Shown: piece by piece, positions 57,060-64,000 of the stretch
Layout: every line of letters starts with the position of its first letter
How positions within the stretch are numbered: position 1 is the first letter of the stretch
Source: Mercurialis annua
Taxonomy: Eukaryota > Streptophyta > Magnoliopsida > Malpighiales > Euphorbiaceae
DNA: 64,000 nucleotides
NCBI RefSeq assembly: GCF_937616625.2
Contig: NC_065570.1
Coordinates: 41,175,665-41,239,664, forward strand
Direction of reading: 5' to 3'
The notes under the pieces: model-generated
What the model was told of the DNA's origin: nothing
The model's database searches: none
The model's input: the letters and a program-made list of their open reading frames with translations, nothing else
Position numbers and translations under genes: made by a program

Positions 57060-60000
57060 GTGTTCGCACTTACTCCTCAGGATGCGCGTGCATCAAATGC
57101 AGTGGTGCAAGGTACCATTCCGATTTCTTTTACTGGTGCTTTGGTGTTATTTGATGCGGGTGCAACCCATTCGTTTGTTTCTACTTGTTTTGCGGGAAAG
57201 TTGGGTATTGCACCATCTGTTTTGAGTGAACCTCTAGCTGTGTCTACACCTATGTCTGAAGGTGTAGTAGTGGACATCGTTTATCCTTCTTGTCCAGTGG
57301 TTATTCAGGGTAGAGAATTATGTGCTGATTTGATTGTGCTTGACGTTCTTCCTTTTGATGTCATCTTGGGGATGGAATTGCTGTCGCGCCATTATGCTTC
57401 TATTGACTGTCGAGGGAAGTCAGTCGAGTTCAGGATTCCAGGTGATCTACTTTTTTCCTTTCAGGGAGAAAAGACGGAGACACCTAAGAATCTGATTTCC
57501 GCCATCAAGGCAAAGCGGATGTTGGGCAAGGGTTGCCAGGGTTTCCTTGCTGTGGTTCGTGATTTGGAGTCTGGTAGTGGTGATATGCATAGTGTTCCGA
57601 TAGTGAATGAGTTCACTGATGTGTTTCCAGAGGAATTGCCTGGATTACCACCTGACCGTGAGATTGAGTTTTGCATTGATGTGGTTTCTGGTACACCTCC
57701 GATTTTGATACCGCCGTATCGGATGGCTTTTGCAGAACTGAAGGAGTTGAAGGACCAGTTACAAGAGTTGTTGGATAGCGGGTTCATTAGACCGAGTACT
57801 TCTCCATGGGGTGCTCCAGTTCTGTTTGTGAAGAAGAAAGACGGTTCCTTTCGACTGTGTATCGACTACAGACAGTTGAACAAGGCTACTGTCAAGAACA
57901 GATATCCTCTTCCTCGCATCGATGATTTGTTTGATCAGTTGCAGGGTGCGAAGTGTTTTTCCAAGATTGATTTGAGGTCTGGGTATCATCAGCTTTGGAT
58001 CCGTGATGCAGATGTGCCTAAGACTGCTTTTTGGACTCGTTATGGACATTTTGAGTTTCTGGTTATGTCCTTTGGTCTGACGAACGCACCCATCAGCGTT
58101 TATGGATATGATGAACAGAGTGTTCAAGCCGTTTTTGGATCAATTTGTTATCGTCTTCATTGATGAAATTTTGATCTATTCTCGGAGTGAGGAGGAGCAT
58201 GCTTACCATTTGAGGACTATACTACAGATGTTGCGTGAGCATCAGTTGTATGCTAAGTTCTCAAAATGTGAGTTCTGGTTGGATCAGGTTACCTTTCTAG
58301 GACACGTGGTGTCGAAAGATGGGATCAAGGTTGATCCGAAGAAGATTGAGGCGGTTATGGATTGGCAGAGGCCAAGGTCAGTTACCGAGATCAGAAGTTT
58401 TCTGGGTTTAGCTGGCTACTATCGTCGGTTCGTGCAAGATTTCTCCAGAATATCTGCACCGTTGACTAAACTAACACAGAAAGGTGTTAAGTTTGAGTGG
58501 ACTGACAAGTGCGAGGCAAGCTTTGAGAAGCTCAAGGAGATTTTGACTACAGCTCCTGTTTTGGCATTGCCTTCTGGCATTGACGGTTTCACAGTGTATT
58601 GTGATGCGTCTCGGATTGGTTTGGGTTGTGTTCTGATGCAACATGGACAGGTGATTGCTTATGCTTCCAGACAGTTGAAGAAGCATGAGGTGAATTACCC
58701 TACTCATGATTTAGAGTTGGCAGCTGTGGTTTTTGCGCTGCAAATCTGGAGACATTATTTGTATGGTGCTACTTGTGAGATTTTCACTGATCATAAGAGT
58801 CTGAAATATCAGAGAGAATTGAACTTAAGACAGAGGAGGTGGTTAGAGTTGCTGAAAGACTACGACTGTACTATTCAGTACCATCCTGGTAAGGCTAATG
58901 TGGTAGCCTATGCGTTGAGTTGCAAGTCTTCGGGCAACTTGGCTCATATTTCTGAGATTGGGCATAGACCCATGGTTAGAGAGTGGCACAGTTTGATAGC
59001 TTCGGGCTATGGTTTTCAGGATTCGCAGGCTGGTCGTTTGTTAGCACAGTTACAAGTGCAACCCGTTTTGATTGATCGGATCAAAGCTTTACAAGCTGAG
59101 GATCCACAGTTGAAACAGATTATTGAGGAGATTCAGCAGGATGGAAATTCTGAGTTTACTTTTATGGATGGTGTTCTGAGACATGGTTTGAGATTGTGTG
59201 TTCCGGATTCAGATGGTTTGAGGGACCAGATTCTGGAAGAAGCGCACGTCTGCTTATAGCGTTCATCTGGGTTCTACTAAGATGTACCATGATCTTAAGG
59301 GTACCTACTGGTGGAGCGGTATGAAGAAGGATGTCTCTGAGTATGTTTCTAAATGTCTGACGTGCCAACAGGTGAAGCTGGAACATTAGAGACCTTTTGG
59401 CTATCTGCAGCCACTACCTATTCCAGAGTGGAAGTGGGAGCGGATTGCTATGGATTTTGTGGTTGGTTTACCACGTACTCGACAGGGATACGATTCCATC
59501 TGGGTGATAGTTGAACGTATGACCAAGTCAGCTCATTTCCTTCCGATTAAGGTTTCGTATACTGTTTCGAGGTTGGCTCAGTTGTACATCGATAGGATTG
59601 TCAGTTTGCATGGTGTACCGGTTTCCATTGTTTCAGACAAAGGTTCTATGTTTACTTCGAGGTTCTGGAAAGCGTTACAGGAATCCTTGGGTTCTCGGTT
59701 GGATTTCAGTACAGCTTTTCATCCTCAGACTGACGGTCAGTCTGAGATAACTATTCAGACGTTGGAGGATATGCTCATGATGTGTGTTCTCGATTTTTAG
59801 GGTAGCTGGGATACTCATTTTCCGCTGATTGAGTTTTCTTACAAAAACAGTTACCACGCGAGTATCGAGATGGCGCCGTATGAGGCTTTGTACGGGCGCA
59901 AGTGTAGATCTCCTATCTGTTGGGAGGAGGTCGGAGAGCGTAAATTCTCGGGAGCTGAGATTATTCAGATTACCTCAGAGAAGGTACCGTTGATGAAACG

Positions 60001-60490
60001 GAGGTTAGAGACTGCTTTTAGTCGGCATAAGAGTTATGTTAATCCGAAGAGGAAAGACATTGAGTTTCATGTTGGTGATTTCGTGTTTCTTTGGGTTTCG
60101 CCTATGAAAGGCGTGGTTCGTTTTGGTGTCAAGGGAAAGTTGGCACCGAGGTATATTGGTCCTTATGAGATTTCAGAGAGGATTGGAGCTGTGGCTTATC
60201 GTCTGGTTCTGCCGCCAGAAATGTCGTTAGTGCATCCTGTGTTTCATGTTTCTATGTTGAGAAAGTGCATTTCTGATACTTCGCACGTGATTGTGCCTCA
60301 GAGTGTTGAGATTGACCAGGAGATGTCCTATGAGGAACATCCAGTTGAGATTGTTGATACGCAAGTCCGTAAATTGCGGAACAAGGAGATTCCGATGGTC
60401 AAAGTACTCTGGCGCAATCATTCTGTTGAAGAATGTACTTGGGAGACCGAGTCAGATATGCAGAATCATTATTCTTTTCTTTTTCCGTGA
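57060..60490 (+). pseudogene. pol: Element C pol: protease, RT, RNase H, integrase, chromodomain (broken)
   Basis: Protease has [10 protein letters not shown] (Asp-Ala-Gly, standard). RT has [11 protein letters not shown] and [11 protein letters not shown], but the YxDD box reads FIDE, with the second catalytic Asp replaced by Glu. RNase H has [14 protein letters not shown] and FTDHKSLKY; the rest looks complete. Integrase has the HHCC finger (SVHLG..., CLTCQQVK), DDE residues ([25 protein letters not shown]) and a GPY/F module (LAPRYIGPYEISERIG). A type II-like chromodomain (VDTQVRKLRNKEIPMVKVLW, EECTWETESDM) ends at the TGA 60488-60490. Breaks: a frameshift near 58090, a frameshift near 59243, and TAG codons near 59387 and at 59798-59800. 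Confidence 0.95.
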
Positions 60491-60598
60491 GGTATGATAT
60501 CTTGATTTTCTGTGATTTTTTATGAATTTTTATTTGTGTTACGTGTTGTCTAGTGTTAATTGCTTACCGTGTTAAATTCGAGGATGAATTTATAATTA

Positions 60599-60610
60599 GA
60601 TAGGGAGAAA
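60599..60610 (+). other. Polypurine tract of element C
   Basis: GATAGGGAGAAA before the 3' LTR, preceded by 'aaattcgaggatgaattt'. Confidence 0.85.
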
Positions 60611-63600
60611 TTAATATCCCGTAAAATTTTAAATTTATTTTTGTAATTTCCGACGTGGTTCCGGGTGTGTTTTGAGGAGTATTTTAAGTTTCGTAAATAG
60701 TTCGTGGTTCGATTCATTTTCCTTTTAGGTTCGGTTTAAAAAAAAAGAATACATCTTTGGACTCGTGGTTCAACCAAATGGTTGAACCACTGCCGTGTGA
60801 CTCAGGTCTCAAACGAGACCTGAGAATCACGACTGTTCTCGTTCATTGCCTGGTCTCGTACGAGACCAGGCATTCTCGAACGAGAACAGGGCCATTTGGC
60901 TGTTCTCATTCAAGAAACGAACCGGGACAGTGAGCTCCCATTTCTCGCGTGATTTCAGCCAAATCCAAACTTAATTCTTCCCTTATATACATCAATCTTT
61001 CTAACCTAATTCATTCCCCACACTACACACTAACCCTAGCCGTCTTATTTCAATCATTTTCCTGAAGATTAACGCTGCAAATCGTCCTCAAAATCTTGGT
61101 GTTCATCGTGAGTTCATCAACGCTCATTTTATGTTTTGGCTTAAAAGGTTGCTTCGGTTTTCTGATTCGTTCTCCTTCGTCTTTGGATCAAAATCAGAAC
61201 CATTTGATCCCAGAGATTATAGACTCGATCCTCTACGACTGTAAAGTTTCGGAATCGGAAACGGTACGTTATGTTTTTCGTTTGAGCCATCGTCGTTGTA
61301 TCGTTCGGTTTGAATTCAGTTTTAAGGCTTATGAACAACATTCAGTAAATTGATTCGTTTGTATTCGTTTCTAGATCGAAATTGTTTTCTTTTGATCCCG
61401 GAGATTCTAGACTCTCATACCTTTGATTCCCCACCTCGTTTTTGTTGAACGGTACGTTATCGATCCCGTTTCAATCGTCGTAAGGTTATTGTTTGAGTTT
61501 GATATACATACTTGTGTTTTTTTTTGAGTTACTGCCGATACTCCTTTTCCTTGTTGCCCGTGATATTCTTGTTTAATGACTATGAATCCATTGGTGTGAT
61601 TAGTGATTAATAGTTAAAGCTTACGGGTTAAGATCGTTCCATAAACTTCGGTCGATAATTAGTAAATCTCAAATCTGTTTTCACGTTACTGTGATGGGGT
61701 TTATGACTTGGTTTAGTATTGATTTAAGGATTGTTGTTGGCTTAAGATCATGCCTCTGAGTTATTTAAGCATCTAAGTATGAATTGTAATATAAGATATA
61801 TACTCAGTGAATGAAAAATGGAGTTTTGCTTGTGTTCTTAGGCTTGGCGGGGATTTGTTTTTGTTTAAAAGAAAGGAGATGGGCAAATGACCATTTCAAT
61901 CATGTAATTGTTTTGATCAAAATAAATTAATCCTTTAAGTTTAACTTTACCTAATAACTTGGATTTTATTTTGATTTACTAATTAAATATTGAAAACGAT
62001 AATTAATTATAAATTTAGTTAAATATTGAAAACGAATATCAATTTGGCACGAAATTGGCTAAATTACAATTTAGTCCCTAAACGAGTTTTATAATTTATT
62101 TAAGTGAGCTTGGGTTAATAACCTTATATTTTGTTTTAAATATAAACAAAAGCAATTAAATTGATTTCGGATATCAAATTGGCTAAAGTACAGTTTAGCC
62201 CCTTAATTGGCTAAAGTACAGTTTAGCCCCTAATTTTCTAAAGTACATTTTAGCCCCTAAAATTTTATAAACTTAAAATAATTAGGTTTTTGGGTTGTAA
62301 CTTGGGTTACTTGAAAATTGAAGTTATTGAGTTCCGCTTTTAAAATGGATTATTATTTTATTGAATTGTTTCTAAATATAAACTCGGGTTTATATTTTGA
62401 GTCGGGTTAGAATTGGGTCACCCGACAAGTGAGGTTAGTTTGGTAGTTAATGATAACTCGGCTAACCCACTATTTGGAAAATTAATTATTATTTAAAGAT
62501 TATTAAATAATATTTATAAATTGGATTTTAAGCGAGAACTCAATAGACTTATATTAATTGGGCTTTATTACCTAATGGGTATTTTTGTGTGTTCTGGCTT
62601 GTGTTATTCCGACGTGTTATTTGTGCTAATCCTATGTGGTGTCTAGTACTCTCTAGAGTTAGGGTCTATTTTTAATAATTATTTTATTTGTCTAGACCCG
62701 TCTATTGTTCGTGCTCCAGAGGCGAACAAGGATTAGTTGCTTGCCAGTATTCACGTGGATTAGCAAGCAGTGAGTTTGTACTTACTATTTACTGCTTTAT
62801 TAAGTAAATTGTTATTTTAATATTAAATATATATACTGTACGTATATTTCGAACTGTTTTTATATTATGGCTTCTAGTTGGAACATGCTACCTGAATGGG
62901 CATCATTAGGACTGCGTGCGCACCGGTAATGATCTGGGTAAGGTAATTATGGTAATGTGGTAACTCGGTGTGAGCATAGCTCTCGGGACCAGGTAGAGTA
63001 ACTCGGTGTAGCTCAGCTCTCGGGACTCTGGTATAAGTGTGGTCAGTGGTAACTCAGTGTAGCTCAGCTCTCGGGACCAGACCTATTGGATTATATTGTT
63101 TATTTAGAATTGTGGATTAGGGTTCCAACTATTAATCGTAATATCGTTATTAAATATTTTAAACGGTTTTAAAGGTTTTCCACTTAATAAATGTAGATAG
63201 TGGTATAAACTCATCTCAGTATATCTGACCCCGTTGTTTTCCCAATTTTCCCAGGGTTATGATCTGAGAGAGTCTGGTGATCTCCGCATTTACTTTTCCT
63301 CGGAGGTTCCATTTATTTTGATAAATTGTAAACTGTTTTATTCTTAGACCGCAGTAGTAACTAGACGTCTTTATTATTATTATATATTTTGTCGGATTGG
63401 TTCGACTGGTTATATTGTTTTGGCTTGTTATATTATTTACATTGGTTTATCATAAATCTATTTTAGACTCGAATTGGATAAGTATGTTATGTTAACTGTT
63501 GTATATTATAACTGCTAGGTTTAGGCTGAAGTCTTGGTTGCCCCCGAGCATTGGTTTTCTGCAGGTTTATATGTTTATATGTTAATTGAAAGGCTAGCTA

Positions 63601-63666
63601 CGGATTTTGGTACTACATTACCCATACCCTAGCGCCGGTCGTGATTCATGAAAATGGGTCGTGACA
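60611..63666 (+). repeat. 3' LTR of element C
   Basis: It starts TTAATATCCCG (a base of the expected TG is lost) and ends GGGTCGTGACA. It resembles the 5' LTR closely but lacks about 40 bp of the inverted-repeat cluster (one 17-bp hairpin) and has a shorter TTA run near 63370. Confidence 0.95.
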
Positions 63667-63671
63667 AAAGA

Positions 63672-64000
63672 CGTCTTCAAAATTCTTGAACAAGCGAAGT
63701 AGTGTAGATCTCTTAGCTTATCTGGTGATCACACAGTTCCTATTGCCGCCCAATAAGAAAGCAAGTTTCATCGGATCCTGGTTTCAAAATAATGGTATAT
63801 GCATTTCATACAAAACATTTGCGTTACAAAGCAATGCACTTTCAATACATTAGAAGTAAACATATATAAATTCACAGGAACGCTATTCTAAAAAATTTGA
63901 TCAGACAATCCCGTCAAGCTCCCCGAGCTCCTTGTCTGGTAGCTAGTTGCCTCGTCGGATCTATAAAGGATTTAAAACATAACTCGTGTAAGAATCCTAT
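63672..64000 (-). repeat. D1-like LTR fragment, right of element C
   Basis: It continues the LTR split by C. It holds the hairpin variant at 63739-63757 (CUUAUUG / GGCGG / CAAUAGG in transcript sense, one U-G pair) and the 'ccccgagctccttgtctgg' region homologous to A at about 12885. It runs off the window. Confidence 0.7.

Larger units (their letters stand above)
52067..63666 (+). mobile_element. LTR retrotransposon C, Ty3/gypsy chromovirus (Tekay/Del-like), complete
   Basis: The 11600-bp element has a perfect 5-bp duplication AAAGA (52062-52066 and 63667-63671). Its LTRs are 3109 and 3056 bp, TGTAATATCCCG...GGGTCGTGACA. A canonical initiator-Met primer site lies at 55180-55191 and a purine tract at 60599-60610. 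Gag-pol ends in a chromodomain. Stops, frameshifts and a changed RT active site make it inactive. It is inserted in a D1-like LTR. Confidence 0.95.

Overview
The window looks like nuclear DNA of a flowering plant, probably a eudicot. It is AT-rich and dominated by nested LTR retrotransposons of the Ty3/gypsy superfamily. Initiator-Met-tRNA primer sites, MULE- and hAT-type MITEs, a LINE tail and one intronless F-box gene are also present. I cannot name the species. Nothing bacterial, organellar or CRISPR-like is present, and I saw no tRNA or rRNA gene.

Left part (1-11.9 kb). A 165-235 bp satellite-like array (about 130-1895) carries two MITEs only 25 bp apart, each with a 9-bp target duplication. 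AT-rich intergenic DNA follows, with further MITEs at 4258-4708 and 6186-6309 and two weak exon-like stretches on the minus strand. The only convincing host gene is an F-box/FBA protein (8365-9723, minus). A probable MULE-like element starts 54 bp upstream of its first ATG.

Retrotransposon part (11.9-64 kb). Three elements are complete, with matching 5-bp duplications. A (11946-21439, minus, ATTTT) and C (52067-63666, plus, AAAGA) are Tekay/Del-like chromoviruses with gag, protease, RT, RNase H, integrase and a C-terminal chromodomain; both are broken by stops and frameshifts. B (29315-39282, minus, AAATC) has LTRs of the same general design but encodes only an intact gag-like ORF. Its LTRs are near-identical over long stretches, so it is young and must depend on other elements. 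B sits inside the LTR of a Tat-like element E, and C sits inside another LTR (family D1). LTR fragments (D1, D2, 40.9 kb, 43.7 kb, 50.5 kb), a large MULE (41959-43625) and a Tat-like gag-protease element that lost pol but keeps an opposite-strand accessory ORF (45.8-50.5 kb) fill the rest.

How the parts relate. The LTRs of A, B, C, D1 and D2 differ over most of their length but share an ordered set of modules in their 3' half. These are a small hairpin whose changes pair (G-U or compensatory) in the transcript sense, a CTCACTCAG...CTGACCC block, and a terminal GCTACGGG...CCCTAGCGCCGGTC...GTGACA block. Each LTR type also carries its own set of short perfect palindromes near the promoter or in the transcribed leader. 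These shared RNA modules and repeatedly evolved palindromes are the most unusual signals here. They could mark a leader or packaging module through which gag-only elements such as B use chromovirus machinery; that functional reading is inference.
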